The position numbers and the translations under genes were made by a program. The notes under the pieces are model-generated. The model saw only the letters and a program-made list of their open reading frames with translations. It had not been told where the DNA came from and did not search any database. Of a DNA stretch of 64,000 bases, positions 20,129 to 29,268 are shown in pieces (position 1 is the stretch's first letter; each line of letters begins with the position of its first letter). The DNA comes from Rhizobiales bacterium CCH3-A5 (GTDB lineage Bacteria; Pseudomonadota; Alphaproteobacteria; Rhizobiales; Beijerinckiaceae), in the NCBI GenBank assembly GCA_001556025.1, contig LSIB01000126.1:1-64000 (forward strand), written 5' to 3'.

Positions 20129-20191
20129 CCGATTCAAGCGCGTCGCACCCCGATTCAAGGCGCTGCGGTGTCGATTCAAGCCGTCTCGACG
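20129..20191. repeat. Three direct repeats with 21-bp period
   Basis: CGATTCAAG occurs at 20130, 20151 and 20172, exactly 21 bp apart, each followed by a GC-rich variable half. A weaker copy (CCTTTCAAGGCG) is at 20075. The array lies about 205-265 bases upstream of the DAHP synthase start and 15 bases past the end of vapC. A 21-bp spacing puts sites on the same DNA face; it also equals seven codons, and both strands have short open frames here. Confidence 0.6.
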
Positions 20192-20205
20192 ACCGCGTTC
20201 CCGCA

Positions 20206-20619
20206 TTACGCACACGCGATATCGGTTCGGCCGAAATCATCGCCTTTGAACAGCAGAGCCGCGTTGAGGTGTTTGGCCGTCGCGTAGGAAAAGCAGTCGC
20301 CGAGATTGAGGACGCCCGGTCGGCCGCCGCCTATGCCGTAGCGTTCGGCTGCCGCGACCGCGAGGGTGGAGATCGCCATATCCGGAGGAAGCGGCGTTAT
20401 CTGTGTGACCTTCAGAAATTCAGCGACTTCGAAAAAGCCTTGCTGCCGATCGATACGCCAAAGTCGGGCCATCGCCAGGGCCGCTTCCCAAATAGTCACC
20501 GTCGAAGCGAAGCGTCGGCCCGCCCCAGCCGGCAACGCCTGCAGCCGCGCCGCAAGATCATGGCTATCGCTTTCCTCAGCCATGATACCGACGATCGCCG
20601 ACGCATCGACGACGATCAT
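20206..20619 (-). CDS. vapC: VapC-family PIN toxin
   Basis: 137 residues: MIVVDASAIVGIMAEE carries the first catalytic Asp, TVTIWEAALAMARL the Glu, and VLNLGDCFSYATAKHLNA the late Asp of the PIN site. VapC toxins are Mg-dependent RNases that cut tRNA or rRNA. Its start overlaps the antitoxin stop (ATGA, 20616-20619), the standard arrangement. Confidence 0.88.
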   Translation of the reverse strand: MIVVDASAIVGIMAEESDSHDLAARLQALPAGAGRRFASTVTIWEAALAMARLWRIDRQQGFFEVAEFLKVTQITPLPPDMAISTLAVAAAERYGIGGGRPGVLNLGDCFSYATAKHLNAALLFKGDDFGRTDIACA

Positions 20620-20864
20620 CGGCGCTCGTCCTCGCCGTTGATCTCGTCGTAGAAGGCCTTGTCGGCGACCAGCCCCGTCTTGCCGGCCTTTGCCAGACGC
20701 GCCCGGATCGGCGCCAGCTTCTCCCACAGCGTCGGCTCGGCGCCTTCGCGCTCCGCCTTTTCCCGCAAAGCCTCGTGGACGATCTCCGTCAGACCCTTGC
20801 CGTGCCTGTCGGCGAGGCGGCGGGCGAGCGCCTCGACCTCGTCGTTCTTGATGCTGATGCCCAT
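20616..20864 (-). CDS. vapB: VapB-family antitoxin
   Basis: 82 residues with the opening MGISIKNDEVEALARRLAD and TLTEIV-like helix (GKGLTEIVHEALREKAER) of short RHH/VapB antitoxins of the Rv0623/PSK type. It precedes vapC with a 4-base overlap. It should bind VapC and repress its own promoter. Confidence 0.85.
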   Translation of the reverse strand: MGISIKNDEVEALARRLADRHGKGLTEIVHEALREKAEREGAEPTLWEKLAPIRARLAKAGKTGLVADKAFYDEINGEDERR

Positions 20865-20931
20865 GGCGACACATCCATTCTGTAATGCTTGTCGAGCGTT
20901 CTAGAATAGGCCCCGCCGACCATCGACGCAA

Positions 20932-22299
20932 TCAGCCCGCCCGCGCCGTCCGCATGGTCACCAGTTCTTCCGCAGCGCTCGGATGGAGCGCGATGGTGGC
21001 ATCGAAATCGGCCTTGGTCGCGCCCATCGTCACGGCGATGGCGACCGCCTGGATGATCTCGCCCGCATCATGGCCGAGGATGTGGACGCCGAGCACCTTG
21101 TCGGTCTTCGCGTCGACCACGAGCTTCATGTAGATGCGCTCCTGACGGCCGGAGATCGTCGCCTTCATTGGACGAAAGCCGGATTCGAAGATGCGCAGTT
21201 CATGGCCGGCGGCGATGGCCTGCTGCTCGCTGAGGCCCACCGTGCCGATCTCCGGCGTGGTGAAGACCGCGGACGCCACCAGGCCATGCTCCATGCGCCA
21301 GGGCTTGCCGCCGAAGGTCGAATCCGCGAAGGCGTGGCCCTCGCGGATCGCAACCGGCGTCAGGTTGATGCGGTTAGTGACGTCGCCGACGGCGTGGATC
21401 GAGGGCACGCTGGAGGCGGATTCCCGGTCGACGATGACCTGGCCGATAGGGCCGAGCTTGACGCCCGCCTGCTCCAGCCCGAGGCCTGCCGTATGCGGGC
21501 GACGGCCCGTCGCGACCAGGATGACCTCCGCATCGATCGGCGCGCCCGAGGCGCAATGGGCCCGCTTCACGCCCCCGCCGAGATCCTCGATGCGGTCGAC
21601 GGTGCAGCCGAGCCGCAAGCTGATGCCGGCATGGGAGAGCCCGTCGCGCAGGCGGGTGCGGATATCCTCGTCGAAGCCGCGCAGGACGTTGTCGCCACGA
21701 TGCAGCAGCGTCACCGCGACGCCGAGCCGCGCGAAGACACTGGCGAATTCGAGCGCTATGTAGCCGCCGCCGATGACGAGCATGCGGCTGGGCAGGCTCG
21801 GCAGATGAAACACCTCGTTGGAGGAGATGCCGAGTTCTCCGCCGGGGATCGGAGGGTCGAAGGCGGGCCAGCCTCCCGTGGCGACGAGGATATGCCTGGC
21901 CCGGATCAGGTCGCCGCTTTTTTGCAGGCGCACCTCATGGGGGCCTTCGACCACGGCGCGTTCCTCGCGGATCGCGACGCCGGCCGCCTCCAGCCCCTTG
22001 CGGTAAAGGCCCGAGAGACGCGTGACCTCGTTGGCGACGGCATCCCGGAGAGTCGCCCAGTCGAATGTCGGCTTGCCGACGCTCCAGCCGAAGCCGGCGG
22101 CGTCCTCGAAGTCCTCGGTGAAGCGGCTGGCATAGACGAAGAGCTTCTTGGGCACGCAGCCCCGGATGACGCAGGTGCCGCCGATGCGGTCCTCCTCCGC
22201 GATCATGACGCGCGCGCCATGGCCGGACGCGATCCGGGCGGCGCGCGTGCCGCCGGAGCCGGCGCCGATGACGAAGAGATCGACGTCGAATTCGCTCAT
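20932..22299 (-). CDS. gor: Glutathione-disulfide reductase
   Basis: 455 residues. FAD fold DLFVIGAGSGGTRAARIA, redox-active disulfide GGTCVIRGCVPKKLF, NAD(P)H fold MLVIGGGYIALEFASVFARL, central motif SVPSIHAVGDVTNRINLTPV, and the interface catalytic His-Glu near IALHPSAAEELVTMR. CVIRGC with FVYASRF marks glutathione reductase rather than lipoamide dehydrogenase. Start shares a base with the preceding gene's stop (TGATG). Confidence 0.92.
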   Translation of the reverse strand: MSEFDVDLFVIGAGSGGTRAARIASGHGARVMIAEEDRIGGTCVIRGCVPKKLFVYASRFTEDFEDAAGFGWSVGKPTFDWATLRDAVANEVTRLSGLYRKGLEAAGVAIREERAVVEGPHEVRLQKSGDLIRARHILVATGGWPAFDPPIPGGELGISSNEVFHLPSLPSRMLVIGGGYIALEFASVFARLGVAVTLLHRGDNVLRGFDEDIRTRLRDGLSHAGISLRLGCTVDRIEDLGGGVKRAHCASGAPIDAEVILVATGRRPHTAGLGLEQAGVKLGPIGQVIVDRESASSVPSIHAVGDVTNRINLTPVAIREGHAFADSTFGGKPWRMEHGLVASAVFTTPEIGTVGLSEQQAIAAGHELRIFESGFRPMKATISGRQERIYMKLVVDAKTDKVLGVHILGHDAGEIIQAVAIAVTMGATKADFDATIALHPSAAEELVTMRTARAG

Positions 22300-23585
22300 C
22301 ACTGGTCTTTCTTCGCTTGATCGTTTTGGTCGAGCCCGGTCCAGAGCAAGGCAGCGCCCGCAGCCAGCGCCGCGATCCACCATCCCTGCCAGGCGCCATG
22401 CGCCACGGAGGCGACGCCAAGCGCCATCGCAAACAGCGCCAGACGCGGCGCGAGAGCGCGCGCCGGCAGATGTCGCAGCCGCCCGAGCAGCACGAGGCCG
22501 GCGAAGGCGAGGCAGGCCGCGCCGGCGATCCCGGTCTCGACCCAGGCCTGCATCGGCGCGCTGTGGGGATGGCCGACGGCGAGCATCTCGCGATGCAGGG
22601 GCGCGACATGCCGGGCGACGGGGTGGCTGTCCAGCGCCGCCGATGCGCCAAAGCCCGAGCCTATCAGCGGTCTCGCGCGGATCGCCTCGCCAAAACTCAG
22701 CCAGATCGCGACGCGCTCACGCGTGTGCGACTGCGCCAGCGTCTTGTGCAGAGCGGGCGGTAAGGCTGAATTGGCGAGCAGCCCCAGCACCGGGGCGAGC
22801 GCCATCGTCGCGACGAAGCCGAGCGCGACGAGGGCGAGGGTCAGGCGTGGCGCGAGCAGAGCCAGCGCCCAGATCAGCAACATGATGCCGAAGCCGAGCA
22901 CGGCCGCGCCGCTGTCGGCAACGATGGCAAGCGCGCCGACGCTCGATACCAGAACGATCGCGAGCGCCCTGTCGGCCCGCCGCGTCGCGCCATGGTGAAG
23001 CAGAGGCGGCAGGGCGGCCGCCATCAGCACGACGCAGGTCAGGACCGGGCGATTGAAGATGAAGCCATAGGGCCGGCCGATGCCGAGCTGGGCGCGCTGG
23101 GACAGCCCGCTCGCCAGCTCGACCATGATGAGCGCGCAGGCGAGGGTGAGCGAGATGGCGAGCGCGCGAGACAGGCGGATCTCTGGCCTCAATCCGCCAC
23201 TCAGGGCTATGACGAGGCCGCAGGCCAGAGGCAAGGCGAATTCGCCCCACATCGCCAGCCCCTGGGCCGGGCGATGGCTCCAGCCGAGCGAGACGAGCGA
23301 CCAGAGCAGGAAGGCGACGATCGCGAGGCCGACCGGGCTCGCGAGCGCGCCGCGCACTCGTTCTAACAGCCCGCGATGGCCGCCGCGCAGCCAGAGCGCG
23401 GCAAGGAATGCGATGGCGGACAGGCCGAGCACGAGCGTAGCGGAGCGGTTTGCGAGCCACATCGCCAGCGGCAGCGCGACCAACAGGCCTGCACCAACCC
23501 TGTCGAGCGCGCGGGCGCGACGCGTCGCGGGCGCCTCGGCATGCGGTGCATACCCGGGATGAAGCGTGGCTGGCGGCGGACTCAT
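22299..23585 (-). CDS. O-antigen ligase/polymerase family membrane protein
   Basis: About 428 residues with 10 or more hydrophobic helices and the Wzy_C-type loop: LAQSHTRERVAIWLSFGEAI, RARPLIGSGFGASAA and VGHPHSAPMQAWVETGIAG. In O-antigen ligases this loop transfers glycan chains at the periplasmic face. Coupled to gor by TGATG, which is unusual company. The start is uncertain; Met at 23585 begins a hydrophilic leader, and a Met at 23663 is a weaker alternative. No other LPS genes are nearby. Confidence 0.82.
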   Translation of the reverse strand: MSPPPATLHPGYAPHAEAPATRRARALDRVGAGLLVALPLAMWLANRSATLVLGLSAIAFLAALWLRGGHRGLLERVRGALASPVGLAIVAFLLWSLVSLGWSHRPAQGLAMWGEFALPLACGLVIALSGGLRPEIRLSRALAISLTLACALIMVELASGLSQRAQLGIGRPYGFIFNRPVLTCVVLMAAALPPLLHHGATRRADRALAIVLVSSVGALAIVADSGAAVLGFGIMLLIWALALLAPRLTLALVALGFVATMALAPVLGLLANSALPPALHKTLAQSHTRERVAIWLSFGEAIRARPLIGSGFGASAALDSHPVARHVAPLHREMLAVGHPHSAPMQAWVETGIAGAACLAFAGLVLLGRLRHLPARALAPRLALFAMALGVASVAHGAWQGWWIAALAAGAALLWTGLDQNDQAKKDQ

Positions 23586-23799
23586 GGCGGAGCGCTTACG
23601 CGATCGCGAACCGGGCGGCAAAGCAAAAGCCGCGTGATCGGGGGCGGCCTGCAAGAGGGCCATGTATCTTCCCGCAACCTCCGCGCCATGCGAAAGACCT
23701 TGACTTGGGATTATGCAATCTGGAGCAATTGACGGAAGCTGCGTCAACGCGCCACTGCCGACGGGAACCAGCGGAAAACCCGCGATGGGAGGAATCACC

Positions 23800-24765
23800 A
23801 TGCTGACATCCATTCTGAAGCGCACGGTCGTGACGGCGGTCGCGCTCGCCGGCCTGACCACGGCGGCCTTCGCGCAGCTCGAACTGAAGATCATGGCGCC
23901 GGCCGCGCCCGGCGGCGGCTGGGACGGCACCGCCCGCTCGATGCAGCAGGCGCTGACGCAGTCGGGCATCGCCAAGAGCGTTCAGGTCGCCAACGTGCCT
24001 GGCGCGGGCGGCACGATCGGTCTCGCCCAGCTCATCAACAGCGGCAAGGGCGACGGCAGCCAGTTGATGGTCAACGGCTTCGTCATGGTGGGCGCGATCC
24101 TGCTCAACAAGTCGCCGGTCAACCTGAGCCAGACGACGCCGATCGCGCGGCTGACGGCCGAAGCGCTCGTCGTGGTGGTGCCGACCGAATCGCCGATCAA
24201 GAACGCCAAGGATCTCGGCGACCGGATCAAGGCCGATCCCGGCAAGGTGACCTGGGCCGGCGGCTCGGCGGGCGGCGCGGACCACATCCTCGCGGCTCTG
24301 GTGACGGGCGCAGTCGGCGGCGACACCAGCAAGGTCAACTACATCGCCTTCTCCGGCGGCGGCGAAGCGCTGGCCGCGATGCTCGGCGGACGCGTCACGG
24401 CCGGCGTGTCCGGCTATGGCGAGTTCGAGGGCCAGATCAAGGCCGGCAAGCTGCGCGTCATCGCCGTCTCGGCGCCCAAGCGGCTGAGCAATGCGCCCGA
24501 TGCGCCGACGTTCAAGGAGCAGGGCGTCGACGTCGAACTGCTGAACTGGCGGTCGGTCGTCGCCCCTCCCGGGATCAGCGCCGACCAGCGCAAGGTTCTC
24601 GCCGACGCCATGGACAAGATGGTGAAGTCGAAGGAATGGACCGAGATCCTGAAGGCGCGCGGCTGGGACGACGCCTATCTCGCCAGCGCAGAGTTCGAGA
24701 CCTTCCTGAAGGCCGAGGATGCGCGCGTCTCCAAGGTGATGAAGGACGTCGGCCTGGTGAAGTAA
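23800..24765 (+). CDS. tctC: Tripartite tricarboxylate transporter receptor TctC
   Basis: 321 residues: a signal peptide ([26 protein letters not shown]), then Bug-family sequence: [53 protein letters not shown] and [18 protein letters not shown]. Start fixed by GGGAGGA seven bases upstream. Binds a carboxylate in the periplasm and hands it to TctAB; the WRSV variant is typical of TctC proteins encoded beside tctBA. First gene of tctCBA. Confidence 0.93.
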   Translation: MLTSILKRTVVTAVALAGLTTAAFAQLELKIMAPAAPGGGWDGTARSMQQALTQSGIAKSVQVANVPGAGGTIGLAQLINSGKGDGSQLMVNGFVMVGAILLNKSPVNLSQTTPIARLTAEALVVVVPTESPIKNAKDLGDRIKADPGKVTWAGGSAGGADHILAALVTGAVGGDTSKVNYIAFSGGGEALAAMLGGRVTAGVSGYGEFEGQIKAGKLRVIAVSAPKRLSNAPDAPTFKEQGVDVELLNWRSVVAPPGISADQRKVLADAMDKMVKSKEWTEILKARGWDDAYLASAEFETFLKAEDARVSKVMKDVGLVK

Positions 24766-24873
24766 GGGACGAATGGCGAGCGGCGAATGGGGAGCTGCCA
24801 AAAGCGGCTCGCCATTCGCCTTCATCACCCACTCGCCACCCGCCATTTCGCCATTTGCCTAACGAGAGACGCC
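24766..24873. repeat. GGCGAAT/ATTCGCC repeat cluster between tctC and tctB
   Basis: 108 bases containing many near-copies of GGCGAATGG and its complement, including a perfect 10-bp inverted pair (GAATGGCGAG 24771-24780; CTCGCCATTC 24808-24817) followed by a run of direct copies up to about 24860. It may form a hairpin that lowers expression of tctBA relative to tctC. Confidence 0.6.
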
Positions 24874-25353
24874 ATGACTCCAGCCTCCCCCACCCGTGGC
24901 GTCGATCGTCCCGCCCTTATCGTCGCAGGGCTGCTGCTGGGGCTTGCCGCCGTGGTCGCCCATGACGCCTCGAAACAGACCATCGTTTCGAATTACGGCC
25001 TGGGGCCGACGGCAATGCCCTATGTGGTCTGCGCCGGGCTCGGCGTGCTCGGTCTCGCCCATCTCGTCGTGGCGTTTCGCGGCGGAATTCCCAAGCCCGA
25101 AGCGGCCGACAACCGCGCCATCCTCTGGATCATCGGCGGCCTCGTCGGCCTCGTCGCCTGCATCGCGGCCGGCGGCGGTTTCATCGTCGCCACCGCGATC
25201 GTCTTCGCCTGCACGGCGCGCGGCTTCGGCCGCGAGGCGCTGCCCGTCGATATCGGCATCGGGCTCGGGCTCGGCCTAGCGATCTTCCTGATGTTCTCGA
25301 AGCTGCTGACGCTGACCCTCCCGTCAGGGCCGCTCGAACGCCTGTTCGTGTAG
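24874..25353 (+). CDS. tctB: Tripartite tricarboxylate transporter small subunit TctB
   Basis: 159 residues with four predicted helices (near residues 14-30, 45-65, 80-112 and 128-148) and the TctB opening ([39 protein letters not shown]). Forms the membrane complex with TctA. Start at the ATG after GAGAG. Stop is 14 bases before tctA. Confidence 0.88.
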   Translation: MTPASPTRGVDRPALIVAGLLLGLAAVVAHDASKQTIVSNYGLGPTAMPYVVCAGLGVLGLAHLVVAFRGGIPKPEAADNRAILWIIGGLVGLVACIAAGGGFIVATAIVFACTARGFGREALPVDIGIGLGLGLAIFLMFSKLLTLTLPSGPLERLFV

Positions 25354-25367
25354 GGGCCGCCAAGACG

Positions 25368-26867
25368 ATGGAAACCTTTCTCGCCCTGATGAACGGCTTC
25401 TCGGTCGCGCTCGAACCGTCGAAGCTGCTTTTTGCCCTGATCGGCGTGTTCCTCGGCACCGCGGTGGGCGTGCTGCCCGGCATCGGCCCGGCGCTGACCG
25501 TGGCGCTGCTGCTGCCGGTGACGTTCAAGCTCGATCCCGGCGGCTCGCTGATCATGTTCGCGGGCATCTATTATGGCGGCATGTATGGCGGCTCGACCAC
25601 CGCGATCCTGCTCAATGCGCCGGGAGAAAGCGCCTCGCTGGCGACGGCGCTCGAAGGCTCGAAGATGGCCAAGGCCGGACGCGGCGGACCGGCGTTGGCC
25701 ACCGCCGCGATCGGCTCGTTCGTCGCCGGCCTGCTGGCGACGATCGGGCTCGCCTTCCTCGCGCCCTGGCTCGTCGGGCTCGCGGTCAAATTCGGGCCGT
25801 GGGACTATTTCGCGCTGATGATCCTGGCCTTTGTCACCGTCTCTGCGACCTTCGGCGATTCGCCTTTGCGCGGCCTGACCAGCCTGTTCATCGGCATCGC
25901 GCTCGGACTCATCGGGATCGACCGGCTGACCGGGCAGGCGCGGCTGACCTTCGGGGTGCCCGAACTGCTCAACGGCATCGAGGTGACGACACTGGCGGTA
26001 GGGCTCTTCGCCGTGGGCGAGGCGCTCTATGTCGCGTCCAAGCGCTACCGGGAGCCCGAGGAGATCATCCCGATCAAGGGCTCGCTCTGGATGAGCAGGC
26101 AGGACTGGAAGCGCTCCTGGGCGCCGTGGCTGCGCGGCACGGCCTACGGTTTCCCGATCGGCGCGCTGCCGGCTGGCGGCGCCGAGGTTCCGACCTTCCT
26201 GAGCTATTCGACCGAGAAGCGCCTGTGCAAATATCCCGGCGAATTCGGCAAGGGCGCGATCGAAGGCGTCGCCGGACCGGAAGCCGCCAACAACGCCGCC
26301 GCCGCCGGCGTGCTCGTGCCGCTGCTGACGCTCGGCCTGCCGACCTCGGCCACGGCCGCGATCATGCTGGCGGGCTTCCAGCAATACGGCCTCAATCCCG
26401 GCCCGCTGCTCTTCGCCGAGAAGCCCGATCTCGTCTGGGGCCTGATCGCCTCGCTCTTCATCGCCAACGTCATGCTGGTGATCCTGAACCTGCCGCTGAT
26501 CGGTCTCTGGGTCCGGCTGCTGGCGATTCCGCAGCCCTGGCTCTACGCCGGCATCCTCGTCTTCGCGACGATGGGCACGCTGGCGGTGAACCCCTCGCCG
26601 GTCGAACTCGGCATGCTCTTCCTGTTCGGCTATCTCGGCTATCTGATGCGACGCTACGACTATCCCGTCGCGCCGATGGTGGTCGGCCTCATCCTGGGGC
26701 CGATGGCGGAGGCGCAACTGCGGCGCGCGCTGCAGATCAGCCTCGGCGACCCGATGATCCTGCTGGAGAATCCCGGCTCCGCGGCGTTGCTGGGCATTTC
26801 GTTCATCGCGCTGGTCGCCCCCTTCGTGATGAAAGGGATGAACCGGTTCAAGGCGGCGGAGGATTGA
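25368..26867 (+). CDS. tctA: Tripartite tricarboxylate transporter large subunit TctA
   Basis: 499 residues and about 12 helices. Conserved family segments are obvious: [60 protein letters not shown] and [19 protein letters not shown]. This is the cation-coupled channel subunit that takes the carboxylate from TctC. Confidence 0.95.
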   Translation: METFLALMNGFSVALEPSKLLFALIGVFLGTAVGVLPGIGPALTVALLLPVTFKLDPGGSLIMFAGIYYGGMYGGSTTAILLNAPGESASLATALEGSKMAKAGRGGPALATAAIGSFVAGLLATIGLAFLAPWLVGLAVKFGPWDYFALMILAFVTVSATFGDSPLRGLTSLFIGIALGLIGIDRLTGQARLTFGVPELLNGIEVTTLAVGLFAVGEALYVASKRYREPEEIIPIKGSLWMSRQDWKRSWAPWLRGTAYGFPIGALPAGGAEVPTFLSYSTEKRLCKYPGEFGKGAIEGVAGPEAANNAAAAGVLVPLLTLGLPTSATAAIMLAGFQQYGLNPGPLLFAEKPDLVWGLIASLFIANVMLVILNLPLIGLWVRLLAIPQPWLYAGILVFATMGTLAVNPSPVELGMLFLFGYLGYLMRRYDYPVAPMVVGLILGPMAEAQLRRALQISLGDPMILLENPGSAALLGISFIALVAPFVMKGMNRFKAAED

Positions 26868-26872
26868 CGCCG

Positions 26873-27334
26873 ATGCCTGGCGCGGGCGCCGGTTCGGCGT
26901 TCCAGAGCATCCGCGCAATCGACTACACGGTCATCTTCGCGCGTGACATGGAGGCGATGCGCCGCTTCTACGAAGATGTGCTTGGCCTCCGGCTGCATCG
27001 GGAGCTTTCGGCAGACTGGATCGAGTACCAGATCGGCCCGAACACGCTGACGCTGGCCAGACCACGCCGAACTCCGACGGATGCGCTGTTGCCGGCAGGC
27101 AGCGCGGCGCTTCAGCTCGCCTTCAGGGTCAGCCTCGAGCAGGTCGATCAATGCGCCGAGGAGCTGCGGCAGGCCGGCATCGCCCTGCTATCGCCACCGA
27201 CCGACCAGCCGTTCGGCCACCGCACGCTGTTTTTCCGCGACCCGGACGGCAACGTGCTGGAGATGTTTGCCGAGATCGAGGCCCGGCCCGATCGCGAAAA
27301 GTCGCCGGCGCCGAGCGCCGCCGCCTCCCTGTAG
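26873..27334 (+). CDS. VOC family (glyoxalase/dioxygenase fold) protein
   Basis: 153 residues with the vicinal oxygen chelate fold: IDYTVIFARDMEAMRRFYED, VLGLRLHRELSADWIEYQIG, and the C-terminal metal-site strand HRTLFFRDPDGNVLEMFAEI. Substrate unknown. It starts 5 bases past the tctA stop, so it is probably cotranscribed and may process the imported compound. Confidence 0.82.
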   Translation: MPGAGAGSAFQSIRAIDYTVIFARDMEAMRRFYEDVLGLRLHRELSADWIEYQIGPNTLTLARPRRTPTDALLPAGSAALQLAFRVSLEQVDQCAEELRQAGIALLSPPTDQPFGHRTLFFRDPDGNVLEMFAEIEARPDREKSPAPSAAASL

Positions 27335-27355
27335 GGCAGTGCGACGATAGCTCGG

Positions 27356-27910
27356 TCAGAGATTATGGCCGCGCTTGCGCATCTCCTCGGCGAAACGGTC
27401 GAACAGCATGTTGCTGGTCTGCAGGCTCCAGGGCGTGAGCAGCTTGAACACCTCCTCGAGCGCCGTGTTGCGGAGCGACTGATAGCGCTGGCCGACCGGC
27501 GAACGGAAGAACACCGCGATCTCCTTCAGATCGGCTTCGGTGAAGCGGCGGGCGAAGACCTCGGTCGCGCCCAACGTGATGTCCTCGCGGCGCTTGTCGG
27601 CCTCGGGCTTCAGCAAGGCCACGACCTCGTCGAGGTCCTTCAGCATCTCGGGACGCGTCGTCGTGACGAGCTGGCGCGTGTTGTCGCGAAACTCGGTGAA
27701 GATCTGCTCGAAGGTCGCGGTGATGCCGGTCAGTTCCAGCACCTCGCGCGCCGCCTGGACATGCGACGCCGACAGCGGCGACGCCACAGGCGCGGCCGTC
27801 TGCGCGACGGCGGGCCGGGAGACCGTCATCGGGACCGTCATGGCGGGAAGGACGAGCGCGAACGCCGCGGCGGCGAGATGGTGACGGAACATGGCCATGG
27901 AAACCTTCAT
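27356..27910 (-). CDS. DUF2059 domain secreted protein
   Basis: 184 residues: a signal sequence, then the DUF2059 core (AREVLELTGITATFEQIFTE; FTEADLKEIAVFFRSPVGQR). The domain is common in alphaproteobacteria and usually lies beside rpiA and gor; function unknown. Two possible Met starts (27910 and 27895). It follows rpiA with a 62-base gap. Confidence 0.85.
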   Translation of the reverse strand: MKVSMAMFRHHLAAAAFALVLPAMTVPMTVSRPAVAQTAAPVASPLSASHVQAAREVLELTGITATFEQIFTEFRDNTRQLVTTTRPEMLKDLDEVVALLKPEADKRREDITLGATEVFARRFTEADLKEIAVFFRSPVGQRYQSLRNTALEEVFKLLTPWSLQTSNMLFDRFAEEMRKRGHNL

Positions 27911-27972
27911 GGTGGGGCGGCCGGGCGACCGCGCGATGAGGCCCCCTTAGCGCGCTTTTCCTGCCGTGGGAA

Positions 27973-28674
27973 TCACTCGATTGCTCCGAGCAGCCGCAGA
28001 CCGCCCTCGCCGGCCAGAATCGCGCCGGACGCGATGCCGAGGAAAAGGCCGTGCTCGACCATGCCGGGCACGGCGTTCAGTGCGGTCGCGAGCCGTTCCG
28101 GCGCGCCGATCGCGCGCAGATGCGCGTCGAGGATGTGGTTGCCGTTGTCGGTGATGAGCGCGGAGCCGTCCGGGCGACGCCGCAGCACCAATTCGCCGGA
28201 CTCTCCGGCCGATTCGATGGCCGCGGCCACCGCGCGCCGCGTCGCCTCCAGCCCGAACGGCACGACCTCGATCGGCAGCGGATAGCGCCCCAGCCGCTCG
28301 ACCAGCTTGCCGTCGTCGGCGATGACGATCATGCGGCGGGAGGCGCTGGCGACGATCTTCTCGCGCAGATGAGCCGCGCCGCCTCCCTTGATCAGCCGCA
28401 GTTCGGGGTCGATCTCGTCGGCCCCGTCCACGGTAAGGTCGAGCTCCGGCGTCTCGTCGAGGCTCGACATGGTGATGCCGAGCGCGAGCGCCTGCGCCTG
28501 CGTCGCCTGCGAGGTCGCGACGCAAAGCACATCGAGCCCGCCGGCGACGCGCGCTCCCAGCAGATCGACGAAATGCTTCGCGGTCGAGCCCGTGCCGAGG
28601 CCCAGCCGCATGCCCGGCCGCACCAGTTCGAGTGCGCGGGCGGCGGCGAGCTTCTTCAGATCGTCTGGGTTCAT
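27973..28674 (-). CDS. rpiA: Ribose-5-phosphate isomerase A
   Basis: 233 residues; interconverts ribose-5-P and ribulose-5-P. Motifs: [52 protein letters not shown] and [11 protein letters not shown]. The chosen start has AAGG six bases upstream. An in-frame ATG at 28713 overlaps the previous stop (ATGA) and would add 13 residues; either may be used. Confidence 0.93.
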   Translation of the reverse strand: MNPDDLKKLAAARALELVRPGMRLGLGTGSTAKHFVDLLGARVAGGLDVLCVATSQATQAQALALGITMSSLDETPELDLTVDGADEIDPELRLIKGGGAAHLREKIVASASRRMIVIADDGKLVERLGRYPLPIEVVPFGLEATRRAVAAAIESAGESGELVLRRRPDGSALITDNGNHILDAHLRAIGAPERLATALNAVPGMVEHGLFLGIASGAILAGEGGLRLLGAIE

Positions 28675-28709
28675 CGGCATCCTTGCTTCAGGCTCGGTCG
28701 GGAGCCCCG

Positions 28710-29090
28710 TCATTTCGCCTGCGGCGTGCAGACGACCTTGTCGTCGAAGACGTAGCAGATGCTCATCTCGCCGGTGCGGACATTGACGCGGAAGATGCCG
28801 CCCTCGCGCTCATGGCGCGACGGCACGAGCAGGTAGTCGCTCGGCGCCTGCGGGCCCGCCCCCTCCCCGGCCGGAAAGCAGATGGTGATGCCGACGCCGC
28901 CATCCTTGAGCTGGAACTGGCAGGCCCCGACCTCGCCGGTGGCGCGATCGACCCGGTAGATGCGGTTGAGGTCGTTCTGCGGCGCGGGCGCGAACTCGAA
29001 GGGCGCGGCGAGCGCTCCGCCGGCCGACATCAGCCACGCCGCCATCAGTGCAAAGCCTCTGACGAGACCGCCCAGCCGCTCCAGACCCAT
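28710..29090 (-). CDS. Secreted protein of unknown function
   Basis: 126 residues with a signal peptide ([20 protein letters not shown]) and a compact beta-rich body containing four Cys ([33 protein letters not shown]) and a repeated theme: [15 protein letters not shown] and [15 protein letters not shown]. The two halves look like an internal duplication. Overlaps the longest rpiA frame by 4 bases. Family not recognised. Confidence 0.7.
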   Translation of the reverse strand: MGLERLGGLVRGFALMAAWLMSAGGALAAPFEFAPAPQNDLNRIYRVDRATGEVGACQFQLKDGGVGITICFPAGEGAGPQAPSDYLLVPSRHEREGGIFRVNVRTGEMSICYVFDDKVVCTPQAK

Positions 29091-29268
29091 CGACACCACG
29101 GCGCAACCCTCCACGACGGCCAACCGCCGAATCGCGGGCAGCCTACCATCCCGGCGGGGACGGTTCGATGCGCGATCGCCACGCAAGCAACGTCACGCCT
29201 GCAACATGGCTTGCCAAGCCCGACGCGACGCTCTTTATGCGCTCCAAGCCAGACCGCCGGAGCCGCTC

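Noticed and set aside
20007..20249. A possible 80-residue Arg-rich protein
   Set aside because: Overlaps the repeat array, has no ribosome site or conservation evidence, and a second frame exists on the other strand. Kept only as a repeat finding.
23764..23799. An EcfG-like promoter before tctC
   Set aside because: GGAAC is present at 23764 but no GTT follows at 16-17 bases.
25020..26918. A 632-codon minus-strand frame over tctA
   Set aside because: Composition typical of antisense frames; tctA has strong family motifs on the plus strand.
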